Assembly: GCA_031383745.1 (NCBI GenBank)
Contig: JANMZX010000471.1
Location: forward strand, 1 to 26,230
Length of the DNA: 26,230 nucleotides
Origin: CAISIP01 sp031383745
GTDB lineage: Bacteria; Pseudomonadota; Gammaproteobacteria; Burkholderiales; Burkholderiaceae_C
Direction: 5' to 3'
Shown here: positions 1-7,987 of the stretch, one piece after another
Numbering within the stretch: position 1 is the first letter of the stretch
Layout: every line of letters starts with the position of its first letter
The notes under the pieces: generated by a model
The model's input: only the letters and a program-made list of their open reading frames with translations
The model's database searches: none
What the model was told of the DNA's origin: nothing
Position numbers and translations under genes: made by a program

Positions 1-363
1 CTTGACCGCGTCGGCGGCGATCAGGTTGCCGGCGGCGTCGAAGTCGAAACCCAGCACCCGCCCGCCGGTGTTGGCAAACACCTCGCGCGCGCTGCCGTCC
101 GGGTGCATGCGCAGGATGTTGCCGCTGGCCACCGTGGTGTAGAGCCGCCCGTCTTTGGCCACGACGATGTGTTCGGGCCCTTCTTCGTTGCCCAGCGCGA
201 TCATCTTCAGGTCGGCCAGCTTGTGGTTCAACGCGTGCGGCCCGGTGTACCCGGGCGCCGTGGGTGCGCTCCAGGCCACGGGCTCGATCGGCACTGGCCA
301 CAGGGACAGGTAGGCGGCAAGCGCCGCGACGGGCAGGACCAGAAACCAGGTGGCATTTTTCAT
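1..363 (-). CDS. Strictosidine synthase / SMP-30-like beta-propeller protein (3' part cut by window edge)
   Basis: The first 121 codons of a protein whose C-terminus lies outside the window. Residues 5-22 (FLVLPVAALAAYLSLW) form a single hydrophobic segment, so the protein is a membrane-anchored or exported one. The segment EGPEHIVVAKDGRLYTTV followed by GNILRMHPDGS and GGRVLGFDFDAAGNL matches the first blades of strictosidine synthase-like / SMP-30-gluconolactonase propellers (the APMAP type). These proteins act as lactonases or arylesterases in several relatives. The ATG at 363 is the only convincing start, and no strong Shine-Dalgarno sequence is seen. It lies 60 bp downstream of the tannase-family gene on the same strand and is probably co-transcribed with it, which would fit an ester/lactone-degrading unit. 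The catalytic residues are not in view, so activity cannot be judged. Confidence 0.8.
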   Translation of the reverse strand, partial: MKNATWFLVLPVAALAAYLSLWPVPIEPVAWSAPTAPGYTGPHALNHKLADLKMIALGNEEGPEHIVVAKDGRLYTTVASGNILRMHPDGSAREVFANTGGRVLGFDFDAAGNLIAADAVK

Positions 364-423
364 GGTGCTGGTGCAGCAGGAGCGGTCAGCCGGGGATCGG
401 CTGGCCCTGAATTGGAAAAACCG

Positions 424-2151
424 TCAGCGCCTCGGCCCCAGCACATCCCGCTGCCGCATGGAGTTCTGGATCAGCAGGATATCCGTCGCATTGGTGGGTA
501 CCTGCTCCGCGGCAGGCGTTGCGCAGGCAAAACTCGCCGCCGCGTTCATGTCGCCGCTGCCGCGGTAGACCGCCGCTTGCGGATACGCGCAGATCGGCCG
601 CTGCCGCGTGATGGCACCATTGCCGTCGTACTTGGTTGCCACGATGGCAGTGGGCGCCACGCCTTGTTCTACCCAGCGCGCGAGAGCGCTGACCACGTGC
701 GATTCGGCGGTGCGTTGCGCCTTGGCCGGCTCGATGAATCCGCCGCCAATCGCGTCGGGGCCTGCGCCGCTTCGGCAATGGCCCACGTCGGGCAGCATGA
801 AGAGGCGGTGGTAGCCCTGCACGGTCGAAGCCAGCGCCAGCGAGTCGGCGGTGACCTGCGCGGCAGACAATTTGGCAACAGCCTCGTCGTAGCCGGCACG
901 CGGCAGGTGCTTGAACTTCTCGAATTGGATCAGCGCGTTGTAATACGCTGGTGAGCCTTGTGGCGGCACGATGGGGTCGGCCCAGCCATGGAACTGCACC
1001 AGCTTGCCGCCCCGTGCCTTGAAGGCTGTCAGGTCCGGGCTGGGCGCAGCCGTGACGGGTGTGATGAAGGCCTTGATGTGGTCAAACTGGTCGTCCCAGT
1101 TGAGGTCGCGGCGCCAGTCGTAGGGCGGCGACGTTCTTGAATACACATAGTGCCCGATAAACGGCCCGTAGCGGCCGTTGTCGCCAAAGGCGGGGTCCCA
1201 CTCGGCTTCGGAGCCGGGCATCACGCCAGCGTAACGCTGCACCCCGCCAGACGTGCGCATGCCGGCATACATGGCCTGGGCCACGGTCAACTCGCTGGTC
1301 GTCAGGCAGTTGGGCGTGTCGCCGGCGGTGCAGAGCAACGCAGCCGGGTTGAAGGTGCAGACCCGCGGGTTGGTGATCTGGCCGTCGGCCAGGCCATCCT
1401 GGGCATCGCAGGCCGCATGCGAGGCACGGCTGAGCAGTTGCCGCTTTGTCGCCGACAGGACGGGCTGGCCCTGCACCGGCGTCTGGATCTTGCCGGAGTA
1501 CGCGAGCCAGGTCAGGATCTCGGGATAAAACTGCGATGGCGCACCCGCCGCAATGCCGTCGAACAACTCGGGGTAGCGCTGCGCCATCATCATGGCCTGC
1601 CGCCCGCCGTTGGAACAGCCCTCGAAGTACGAATGGCGTACGGGCTTGCCGTAGTACGCGTTTGCGAGCGTCTTGGCGGCGGTGGCCACGTAGTAGTGCG
1701 CGCGCAGGCCCCAGTCCTTCACTTTTTCAGGGTGGTTGAGCGTCCAGTCCGGGCCTTCGCCGCCATCGTGCCCCATGTTGCTCGCCGCGGTGACAAAGCC
1801 GTCGCCGATGTCCTGCACCAGGCGCGGATAGGGAATCGCCCCCGCGTAACCGCCCGTGCCATTGAGTTTGAAACGGCCAGACCAGTCCTTGGCCGCAGTC
1901 GGGATCCAGACTTCGAACTTGATCTCCGAATCCGACGAGGGCCGCGCGACGCCCTGCACACGGCAGAATTTCGCGTCGATGTCCACATTGCCGATTTTTG
2001 TGGCCGATGCAACCGTCGTGGCCGACGCGATCGAACTGGCCTCCGGCATGACTTTGGTGAGGTCTTCGCACGCCATCGGTTGTGACGCCTTGTCTGTGGC
2101 GCAGGCGGTGAGCGCCAGCACTACCGCCAGGGCAGAGAGTCTTATTTCCAT
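424..2151 (-). CDS. Tannase / feruloyl esterase family lipoprotein
   Basis: A 575-aa serine esterase of the tannase/feruloyl esterase family (PF07519), which hydrolyses ester bonds of hydroxycinnamates, gallates or related aromatic esters. The N-terminus carries a lipoprotein signal (LSALAVVLALTAC, lipid-modified Cys17), so it should sit in the envelope. The family's CS-D-HC arrangement is complete: Cys179-Ser180 in FEGCSNGG, Asp392 in GWADPIVPP, and His458-Cys459 in PDVGHC. The two cysteines are expected to form the disulfide that positions the triad. CDAQDGLADG near 248-257 resembles the family's calcium loop. The start at 2151 was chosen because GAGGAG lies six bases upstream and the lipoprotein signal begins there; an upstream in-frame start at 2250 adds 33 residues of no sense. 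The substrate cannot be read from the sequence. The length is normal for the family. Confidence 0.93.
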   Translation of the reverse strand: MEIRLSALAVVLALTACATDKASQPMACEDLTKVMPEASSIASATTVASATKIGNVDIDAKFCRVQGVARPSSDSEIKFEVWIPTAAKDWSGRFKLNGTGGYAGAIPYPRLVQDIGDGFVTAASNMGHDGGEGPDWTLNHPEKVKDWGLRAHYYVATAAKTLANAYYGKPVRHSYFEGCSNGGRQAMMMAQRYPELFDGIAAGAPSQFYPEILTWLAYSGKIQTPVQGQPVLSATKRQLLSRASHAACDAQDGLADGQITNPRVCTFNPAALLCTAGDTPNCLTTSELTVAQAMYAGMRTSGGVQRYAGVMPGSEAEWDPAFGDNGRYGPFIGHYVYSRTSPPYDWRRDLNWDDQFDHIKAFITPVTAAPSPDLTAFKARGGKLVQFHGWADPIVPPQGSPAYYNALIQFEKFKHLPRAGYDEAVAKLSAAQVTADSLALASTVQGYHRLFMLPDVGHCRSGAGPDAIGGGFIEPAKAQRTAESHVVSALARWVEQGVAPTAIVATKYDGNGAITRQRPICAYPQAAVYRGSGDMNAAASFACATPAAEQVPTNATDILLIQNSMRQRDVLGPRR

Positions 2152-2363
2152 ATTTGTCTCCTCGTTATCCCCGATTCTGGCACTCGCCCGGGCGTCTGTG
2201 CAACAGACTGCCTCAAGCGATGTGTCCGGCATCTCTTTGCTGTGCTGCACGCTGGCCTGGTCGCCAGTGGGTCAGACACGCAGCCGGACCAGCCCTGCAT
2301 GCGCCGCAGTGGGCGGCACACTCGCCCGCCGTGCGGCACGGACGCCCGGCACATGCCCGTCAA

Positions 2364-3197
2364 TCAGGCCGCGGCGGTGGCAACACCGACCGCGCCACGC
2401 AGATGCCGCATGCTCTGCGCCAGGCGCTCCTCGATGTTTCCGGCCGCTGCAATTTCCTCCGCAAACGGCTCGAAGGACGCGTAACCGGCGTAGCCAGCAG
2501 ACAACAAGTGCGCCAGCTGTTCCGCGTTCCCCAACCGGTCTGCCGCGCCGACCAGTACGCGATGCCCGTCGCGCATATGGGACACGTCCAGGCCGGCGTC
2601 CTCGACACCCGACACATGCACCAGCCCGGTCAGCTCCGCAAAGAACAGGTCCTCGCCGGCCAGGTGGTGGTGAAAGGTGTCGTGCACCAGCGCGAACGGC
2701 GTGGCGTCGGCCAGTTCGCGCAGGGCCCGCACCGCCTGGGACTTGCGGCGCACCGCGCATTCCTCGAAACCGAGCGGCTCGACCAGGCCGGACAGTCCGT
2801 GGTCGCGCAGCATCGGCGCGAGCTGCGAAAGCGCGGCCACCAGATCGTCGTGGCGCTGCGCCGCGCTGCGCGCATCGCGCAGGCTGTTGGTCGGACACAG
2901 CACCAGGGCCTGGGCGCCGCAATCCACGGCATAGGCGATCAGGGCCTGCGCCTCGGCGGCGCGGCTGGCGTCGAACTGCTCGAAGCGCTGCAGTGCATTG
3001 ATCGAGCGGATGCACAGCCCATGGTCGCGCGCGATGGCGCCGACCGCCGCCGCCGGCGTGCCGTCCTGCGTTTCCACACCGGCCAGGTCATTGCGGATCT
3101 CGATCGCGTCCACCCCCAGGCGCCGGGCCATGGCGCAGAACTGCGCAAAAGGCAGGCGCGGGGCGCTCATGCGGTTGATGGCAAAACGAAGGGTCAT
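2364..3197 (-). CDS. IolI/IolE-like sugar phosphate isomerase/epimerase (AP endonuclease 2-type TIM barrel)
   Basis: A 277-aa xylose-isomerase-like TIM barrel (PF01261). The pattern follows Bacillus IolI closely: AIEIRNDL (31-38), SINALQRF (65-72), LVEPLGF, LVHDTFHHHLAG, VHVSGVED and YASFEPF. The four expected divalent-metal ligands are present: Glu140, Asp173, His194 and Glu243. IolI interconverts keto-inositols; relatives isomerise other sugars or dehydrate hydroxy acids, so the exact reaction is open. The ATG at 3197 has GGAGA seven bases upstream, and earlier in-frame codons lack a ribosome site. It lies 57 bp after the second MFS gene and 212 bp before the tannase gene, all on the minus strand. 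This suggests a catabolic unit with the esterase supplying substrates. No other inositol genes are nearby, so a role in inositol breakdown is not supported. Confidence 0.88.
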   Translation of the reverse strand: MTLRFAINRMSAPRLPFAQFCAMARRLGVDAIEIRNDLAGVETQDGTPAAAVGAIARDHGLCIRSINALQRFEQFDASRAAEAQALIAYAVDCGAQALVLCPTNSLRDARSAAQRHDDLVAALSQLAPMLRDHGLSGLVEPLGFEECAVRRKSQAVRALRELADATPFALVHDTFHHHLAGEDLFFAELTGLVHVSGVEDAGLDVSHMRDGHRVLVGAADRLGNAEQLAHLLSAGYAGYASFEPFAEEIAAAGNIEERLAQSMRHLRGAVGVATAAA

Positions 3198-3254
3198 GGC
3201 GGGGTCTCCAGCGGGAAGTCGACTACCGGCCGCCGACAGCGGCCACACGCCATC

Positions 3255-4454
3255 CTACCGCCGCATCCTGACGCGGAAGAACAGCAGCGCCACCAGCGCA
3301 AGTGCCGCCACGCCGTAGATCGGCGCGTCCAGCCCGAAGCGCTCGGCCAGCGGGCCCACCGCCAGCAGCGACAGGTTGGCCAGTTGCGACACCATGAACC
3401 ACAGGCCCATGACGCGGCTGCGGTAGCCCTCATCCACATGGCTTTGCAGCAGGATGATGGTGGCCGTCAGTGCGGCTTCTGCCGCCACGCCGAAAATGAT
3501 GCGGGCGCCGACCGCCAGCCAGGCGTCGCGCGCGGCCACGAACACCACCGTAGCCACGATGCCAAGCGCCAGGCCCCACAGGATGACGCGGCCCATGCGT
3601 TCGGTGCCGCGCTTCTGCGACAACCACACCGAGGCCAGCGCCGCGCCGATGCCGGTGGCGCCGGCCAGGATCGCCAGCCCGCTGGAGCCACCGCCGAACA
3701 GCCGATCTGCGAAGGCTGGCAGCAGGCGATGCGTCAGGCCGCGCAAGGCGTCGTTGAAGAAGGTCAGCAGCAGCAGCATGCCGATCACCGGGTGCGTCAG
3801 GCTGTAGCGCAGGCCGTCCACGTAGTCGCCGTACAGGCTCTTGCCCGAAGGCGGCGTGGCAAGGGCCGGCGGCAGGCGCATCATCTGCAGCAGCACCAGG
3901 TACAGGCCGTAACCGAACACGTTGAAGAGGAAGGACACATACACCGGGAACCACGCCAGCAGCACACCGGCCAGCGCCGGCCCGGCGAACATGGCCAGCG
4001 TTCGGTAGGAGGAACTGAACGCGATGGCCGCCGGCAACTGCTCCCTGCCCACCGCGCGCGGCAGCAGCCCGTAGGCGGCGGGCACGCTGAACGCATGGAT
4101 GGTGCCGTGTGCAAATGCCAGCACGCCGAGCATGCCGATGCCGAGCACGCCGGCCATCGAGGTCGCGGCCAGCAGCAGCGACTGCAGCAGCGAGAACCCG
4201 TAGGCAACGGACAGCATCCGGTGGCGGTCCAGCCGGTCTGCCAGCACGCTGCCCCAGGGCCCGAGCAGGAAATACGGCGCGATGTCGAGCACGGCCATCA
4301 CCGCCAGCCAGCCCGGGGAGTGGGTCAGCTCCCAGGTCAGCCAGCTCACCGCCAGCGTCTGCGCGAAGAAGCTCAGCCACGACACCACCGAGGCCACGGT
4401 GTAGAGCCGGAAGTTGCGATCGGCAAACAGGCGCCTGGTGGATTCGGTGACCAT
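3255..4454 (-). CDS. MFS transporter, MFS_3 / enterobactin-exporter (EntS)-like
   Basis: A 399-aa polytopic inner-membrane protein with about 12 hydrophobic helices. The loop after helix 2 (GSVLADRLDRHRML) is MFS motif A, and the opening LFADRNFRLYTVASVVSWLSFFAQTLAVSW is typical of the EntS/MFS_3 group, proton-driven exporters. Its start codon overlaps the stop codon of the preceding MFS gene (TGATG, 4456-4452), so the two are almost certainly translationally coupled. The length is normal. The substrate cannot be read from sequence. Its position before an IolI-like protein and an aromatic-ester esterase suggests a role in handling a plant-derived compound or its products, which is inference only. 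Confidence 0.9.
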   Translation of the reverse strand: MVTESTRRLFADRNFRLYTVASVVSWLSFFAQTLAVSWLTWELTHSPGWLAVMAVLDIAPYFLLGPWGSVLADRLDRHRMLSVAYGFSLLQSLLLAATSMAGVLGIGMLGVLAFAHGTIHAFSVPAAYGLLPRAVGREQLPAAIAFSSSYRTLAMFAGPALAGVLLAWFPVYVSFLFNVFGYGLYLVLLQMMRLPPALATPPSGKSLYGDYVDGLRYSLTHPVIGMLLLLTFFNDALRGLTHRLLPAFADRLFGGGSSGLAILAGATGIGAALASVWLSQKRGTERMGRVILWGLALGIVATVVFVAARDAWLAVGARIIFGVAAEAALTATIILLQSHVDEGYRSRVMGLWFMVSQLANLSLLAVGPLAERFGLDAPIYGVAALALVALLFFRVRMRR

Positions 4455-5683
4455 CACGGCGCGGCTGCGCGCCCGCGCAGGGCCCGGCCGAACACCATGC
4501 CAAGCGCGCACAGGGTGGCGCCGCACAGCGCGATGACCGCCCCCGCCCCGATGCGCTCCGAGAGGCGCGCGGCCAGCAGCACACCCACCGACTGGCCCAG
4601 AAACAGCGAGGCGGCGAACAGGGACACCGCCGAGCCGCGCGCCGCAGGCGCCATTTGCGCGGCCTGGGCCTGCATCACGTTGTGGAACGAGAAGAACCCG
4701 AACCCGGCGACCAGGCTGGCCGGGATGGCCATCCAGCGGTAGGGCGTGAACCCGACCACCAGCGATGCCAGGAACACCAGGCTCGCGCCCGTCGCCGCCA
4801 GCCGGGCCGGATGCAGGCGCCGGATCAGGTGGCGGGCGCTGGCCATGTACAACACACCACCGGCTCCGAACAGTGCGACGATGGCGCCTGCCGCCGAGAG
4901 CGAATAGGCAAACGCCTGGTGCAGGTGGGTCGCCCAGATCGCCAGCACGCCGAAGCCAGCCGCGCCCTCCACCACCCCCACCACCAGGATGGTGCGCGGC
5001 CAGGGCTGCGCCAGGATCGACAACACCTGCCCGACGAACCCGCGGCGGGCCGGCGCGGAGGATGCGGAGGTGGTAGCCGCCCGGATCTTTTCCGCCACCT
5101 GCTGCCGTCGCAGATCCTGCAGCAGCAGCACACCAACAATGCAGAACAGCAGTGCCAGCACGCCGAAGGCCCAGCGCCAACCCAGCGTGTCGGTCAGCAG
5201 GCCACCCATGAGTTGTCCGCTGCTGATGCCCAGCGTGGTGCCCAGCCCGACCCGGGCGATTGTCTCCTGCAGGTGGGCCGGGTCGGCCACATCGCCAACC
5301 CAGGCCAGGCCCAGCGGAATGATCGCCGCCGCTCCCATGGCGACCACCACACGCGACAACACCAATGCGTCGAGGCTGGATGCAAACACCGCCATCGCAT
5401 TGCCCACGCTGCACGCGAGCGTGGCCCACGCGATGACGCGGAACTTGCCCAGGCGGTCCCCGAGCGGACCGTAGAACAACTGCAGGCAGCCGTACACGAT
5501 CGCAAACACCGACACCACCTGCACCGCCTGCGACAGCCCCACTGCGAATACGCGCGACAATTCGGGCAGCATGGCATCGCAGATGCGCTGCGACGCCATG
5601 CTGGAGAAGGTGGCAAACGACAGCAGCAGGATGGAGCGCCGCGTGGCGGCCCGGCTTGGGGCGGATGGAGGACTGGCGGTCAT
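4454..5683 (-). CDS. MFS transporter, MFS_1 / multidrug-type
   Basis: A 409-aa major facilitator with 12 predicted helices. FYGPLGDRLGKFRVI after helix 2 is a clear motif A, and RVVVAMGAAAIIPLGLAWVGD carries the usual helix 4 features. The first about 18 residues are hydrophilic, rich in Ser/Pro/Arg. The ATG at 5683 was chosen because the transmembrane core begins shortly after it; upstream in-frame codons run into the divergent thioesterase gene. It is the first gene of the minus-strand group, 62 bp from the divergent thioesterase at 5746, so the spacer must hold both promoters. Its stop overlaps the next MFS start. Two unrelated full-length MFS proteins in one coupled pair suggest an importer and an exporter, or two steps of one pathway; neither substrate is known. 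Confidence 0.9.
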   Translation of the reverse strand: MTASPPSAPSRAATRRSILLLSFATFSSMASQRICDAMLPELSRVFAVGLSQAVQVVSVFAIVYGCLQLFYGPLGDRLGKFRVIAWATLACSVGNAMAVFASSLDALVLSRVVVAMGAAAIIPLGLAWVGDVADPAHLQETIARVGLGTTLGISSGQLMGGLLTDTLGWRWAFGVLALLFCIVGVLLLQDLRRQQVAEKIRAATTSASSAPARRGFVGQVLSILAQPWPRTILVVGVVEGAAGFGVLAIWATHLHQAFAYSLSAAGAIVALFGAGGVLYMASARHLIRRLHPARLAATGASLVFLASLVVGFTPYRWMAIPASLVAGFGFFSFHNVMQAQAAQMAPAARGSAVSLFAASLFLGQSVGVLLAARLSERIGAGAVIALCGATLCALGMVFGRALRGRAAAP

Positions 5684-5745
5684 GGTTGCGGCACTCCGAT
5701 TGTGCCGCCTGCCGGCTGCCGGCATCGAACAAGGGCACATCGGAC

Positions 5746-6165
5746 ATGGGCAAGGAAGTGATCCGCAGCGTCGCGGTCGAGTTCGGCGACTGCGACCCGG
5801 CGCGCATCGTGTGGTTCCCGAATTTTTTTCGCTGGATCGACGCCGCGTCGCGCCACTTCTTCGTCCAGTGCGGCGTGCCGCCCTGGCACGCACTGGAACA
5901 GAGCCACGGCATCATCGGCACACCCCTGGTCGACACGCAGGCGCGGTTCGTGAACACCGCCAGTTACGGCGACGTTCTGCACATCCACAGCCGCGTCACG
6001 GAATGGCGCGCCAGGAGCTTCGTGCAGTTGCACCGCGTGCTGCGCGCCGACACCCTGATCATGGAGTGCACCGAGGTGCGCATCTTCGCGGTGCGCCGCG
6101 CCGACAGCGAGACCGGCATCCGCGCGGTGGCAGCGCCGGCGGAGATCCTCGCGTTGTGCGCGTGA
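5746..6165 (+). CDS. 4-hydroxybenzoyl-CoA thioesterase (hotdog fold)
   Basis: A 139-aa cytoplasmic thioesterase that follows the Pseudomonas sp. CBS3 4-hydroxybenzoyl-CoA thioesterase almost from end to end: EFGDCDPARIVWFPNFFRW, DAASRHFF, CGVPPW, GIIGTP, FVNTASYGDVL, EWRARSFVQLHRV and EVRIFA. The catalytic aspartate falls at Asp17, the same number as in CBS3. In CBS3 the enzyme releases 4-hydroxybenzoate from its CoA ester. The usual glycine after Asp-Pro-Ala (AGIV) is Arg here (ARIV), which may affect the acyl pocket. The ATG at 5746 aligns with the family start. It is divergent from the MFS/esterase group and convergent, with a 19-bp gap, with the metallohydrolase. No dehalogenase or ligase gene is present, so the physiological acyl-CoA could be another aryl-CoA. 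Confidence 0.9.
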   Translation: MGKEVIRSVAVEFGDCDPARIVWFPNFFRWIDAASRHFFVQCGVPPWHALEQSHGIIGTPLVDTQARFVNTASYGDVLHIHSRVTEWRARSFVQLHRVLRADTLIMECTEVRIFAVRRADSETGIRAVAAPAEILALCA

Positions 6166-6184
6166 CCCGGGCGGGCTGGGCTGG

Positions 6185-7297
6185 CTAACGCGCCGACTGG
6201 TACCAGGGCTGGCTGCGAAACGGCACGCCGAACTCGAACACCTCGCCCACACGCGGCGTGATCACATCCACGCCCCTGGCCGCCGCAGCAGCACGGGTGC
6301 GCAGGATCGGCTCCTCCCACGCGTGGTAGGCCAGGTTGAAGGTGGCCCAGTGCACCGGCAGCATGGTTTTCGCACCCAGATCGCCATGGGCGCGCACCGC
6401 GGCTTCCGGGTCCATGTGGATGTCGAGCCAGGTCGATCCGTAGGCGCCCACCTTCATCAGCGACACATCCGGTGCGCCCAGGCGCTGGCGGACCTCGCTG
6501 AAATGCCCGCCGTAACCGGTATCGCCGCTGAAGTACAGCGAATGTGTCGGCCCCTGCAACATCCACGACGCCCACAAGGTGCTGTTGTTCATGCTGGTGC
6601 GCCCCGAGTAGTGCCGCGCCGGTGTGCAGTGGATGCGCACACCCTTCACGTCGGCATGCTCCCACCAGGCCATCTCGTGGATCTGCGCCCGCGGCACACC
6701 CCAGCGCTCCAGATGGGCGCCGACGCCCAGGCCGACGTAGAAATGCGTTGCGCCTTGCGCCAGCTGCCGCACCGTGGCCATGTCCAGGTGGTCGTAGTGG
6801 TCGTGCGAGATCACCACCGCGTCGATGCCGGCCAACTGCTCCAGCGGGATCGGCGGCGGGTGGAAGCGCTGCGGCCCGACCAGCTGCACCGGCGAGGCGC
6901 GCTCGGAGAGCATCGGGTCGGTCATGATGCGCACGCCGTCGATCTCCACCAGCACGCTGGCGTGGCCGAACCAGACCGTGCGCAGGCCTGGACGGGGCGC
7001 GTTACGCAGACTCTGCGGCGCCAGCGGCAGCACGGGAATCGTGAACTGCGGCTCGCGCTGCTGGCCCTGGCCATACAGCCGCAGGTTCTCCACCAGCGCC
7101 AGGTCCTGGATGTAGGGCGGGGTGTTCTCGAAACGGCCCTGCACCCAGGCCGGTGACTGCCGCATGCGCTCCAGTCGCCCGCCGTCGGCAGCAGCACCGA
7201 AACCCGGCAGGCGCAAGGCCAGCCAGGCGACTGCCACCAGCACGCCGGCCAGCAACAGCACGGCACGCAGGAAACGTGCTCCTCGGGTCATCGGCAT
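6185..7297 (-). CDS. NAPE-PLD-like metallo-beta-lactamase-fold hydrolase, membrane anchored
   Basis: A 370-aa MBL-fold hydrolase. A single N-terminal hydrophobic helix (residues 8-29) should anchor it in the inner membrane with the catalytic domain outside. The zinc motif HDHYDHLD gives His165, His167, Asp169 and His170; later ligands appear in ARHYSGR, SGDTGY and LPVHWATF. The blocks VWFGHASVLVEIDG, MTDPMLSERASP, GPQRFHPPPIPL and GAYGSTWLDIHMDPEEA-like match mammalian and bacterial N-acyl-phosphatidylethanolamine phospholipase D better than generic beta-lactamases. This suggests action on a phosphodiester lipid, but many bacterial members are uncharacterised. The ATG at 7297 has AGGAGGG five bases upstream. 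It is divergent from the CopD-like gene (100-bp spacer). Confidence 0.87.
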   Translation of the reverse strand: MPMTRGARFLRAVLLLAGVLVAVAWLALRLPGFGAAADGGRLERMRQSPAWVQGRFENTPPYIQDLALVENLRLYGQGQQREPQFTIPVLPLAPQSLRNAPRPGLRTVWFGHASVLVEIDGVRIMTDPMLSERASPVQLVGPQRFHPPPIPLEQLAGIDAVVISHDHYDHLDMATVRQLAQGATHFYVGLGVGAHLERWGVPRAQIHEMAWWEHADVKGVRIHCTPARHYSGRTSMNNSTLWASWMLQGPTHSLYFSGDTGYGGHFSEVRQRLGAPDVSLMKVGAYGSTWLDIHMDPEAAVRAHGDLGAKTMLPVHWATFNLAYHAWEEPILRTRAAAAARGVDVITPRVGEVFEFGVPFRSQPWYQSAR

Positions 7298-7397
7298 GCG
7301 GCCCTCCTTGTCGAAGCCGCCATTCTGCGCCACCGCACCGCATGCTCGCGCAGGGCACCCGATTGCCGTAGCATCGGGATTTTGGACGGCCACCACC

Positions 7398-7871
7398 ATG
7401 CTCTACGCAGTTTTGAAGACCCTGCACGTCCTGTCCGTGATCGTCTGGGTGGGAGGCATGGCCTTCACACTGTTCTTCCTGCGGCCGGCGGTCGCGCTGC
7501 TCGAGCCGCCGGTCCGGCTGCACCTGATGCTCGATGTGCTGGGGCGGTTTTTCGGCGCGGTGCTGGCCATGGTGATCGTGGTGCTGGTGACCGGCACCTG
7601 GATGATGGTGGATTTCGCGAGCGCGGCCGACGCCAGCGACACCGGCGTGCGCATACCCTGGAGCTGGTCGCTGATGGCCGGTCTGGGCATCCTGATGGTG
7701 GCCATCTTCGGCCATATCCGCTACGTGCTTTTCACGCGCCTGCGCCGGGCCATAGCGTCCGGCGCCTGGGTCGCCGGCGGCGCGGCCATGGCCAGCATCC
7801 GGGTCTGGGTGCGGCTCAACCTGGCAATCGGGCTGCTGATCGTGTTGGTGGTGGTGTTCATGGGGTCTTGA
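7398..7871 (+). CDS. CopD-like four-helix membrane protein
   Basis: A 157-aa inner-membrane protein with four hydrophobic stretches, at about residues 5-25, 44-68, 90-110 and 132-155. The opening LKTLHVLSVIVWVGGMAFTLFFLRPA is the typical start of the CopD copper-resistance/DUF2269-type membrane domain. The His in the first helix and the later GHIRY are candidates for metal or haem contacts, as in relatives. Such short CopD-like proteins occur widely without copper genes, and no cop genes are next to it here, so a copper role is not shown. The ATG at 7398 starts exactly at the family's conserved N-terminus. Confidence 0.78.
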   Translation: MLYAVLKTLHVLSVIVWVGGMAFTLFFLRPAVALLEPPVRLHLMLDVLGRFFGAVLAMVIVVLVTGTWMMVDFASAADASDTGVRIPWSWSLMAGLGILMVAIFGHIRYVLFTRLRRAIASGAWVAGGAAMASIRVWVRLNLAIGLLIVLVVVFMGS

Positions 7872-7942
7872 TTTCGGGGCCGGGCCGTCAGCATACGCGA
7901 GCAGCTCAACGGATGGGCGAGGCAGTGGCCCAAGGAAATTGC

Positions 7943-7977
7943 ATTGAAATTCCCGCATTCTGTGCTGGAATTTCAAT
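7943..7977. promoter_or_regulatory. Perfect 11-bp inverted repeat upstream of the DUF4143 ATPase
   Basis: ATTGAAATTCC (7943-7953) and GGAATTTCAAT (7967-7977) are perfect complements separated by 13 bases. The AT-rich block stands out from its GC-rich surroundings. The right arm ends at the first base of the TATAAT box of the ATPase promoter. A dimeric repressor or the ATPase itself could bind here; alternatively it marks the boundary of a mobile unit. No distant copy is seen in this window. Confidence 0.7.
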
Positions 7978-7982
7978 ATAAT
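7977..7982 (+). promoter_or_regulatory. Perfect -10 box (TATAAT) five bases before the ATPase start
   Basis: TATAAT lies directly after the inverted repeat, and the ATG of the ATPase begins five bases later at 7988. Transcription would normally start about seven bases after the -10 box, which is at or next to the A of this ATG. That predicts a leaderless mRNA, and no Shine-Dalgarno sequence is present. No good -35 hexamer is seen at the usual distance, so an activator or extended contacts may be needed. Confidence 0.5.
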
Positions 7983-7987
7983 GGCAC

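Noticed and set aside
2154..4742. 862-codon open frame on the plus strand
   Set aside because: It lies antisense to the IolI-like and MFS genes and is rich in Arg, His and Gln. Such frames are the usual by-product of high-GC codon use and it shows no family motif.
4455..5957. Upstream extension of the second MFS gene in the same frame
   Set aside because: It is out of frame with the real first MFS gene over the same DNA, and the TGATG overlap shows where translation restarts.
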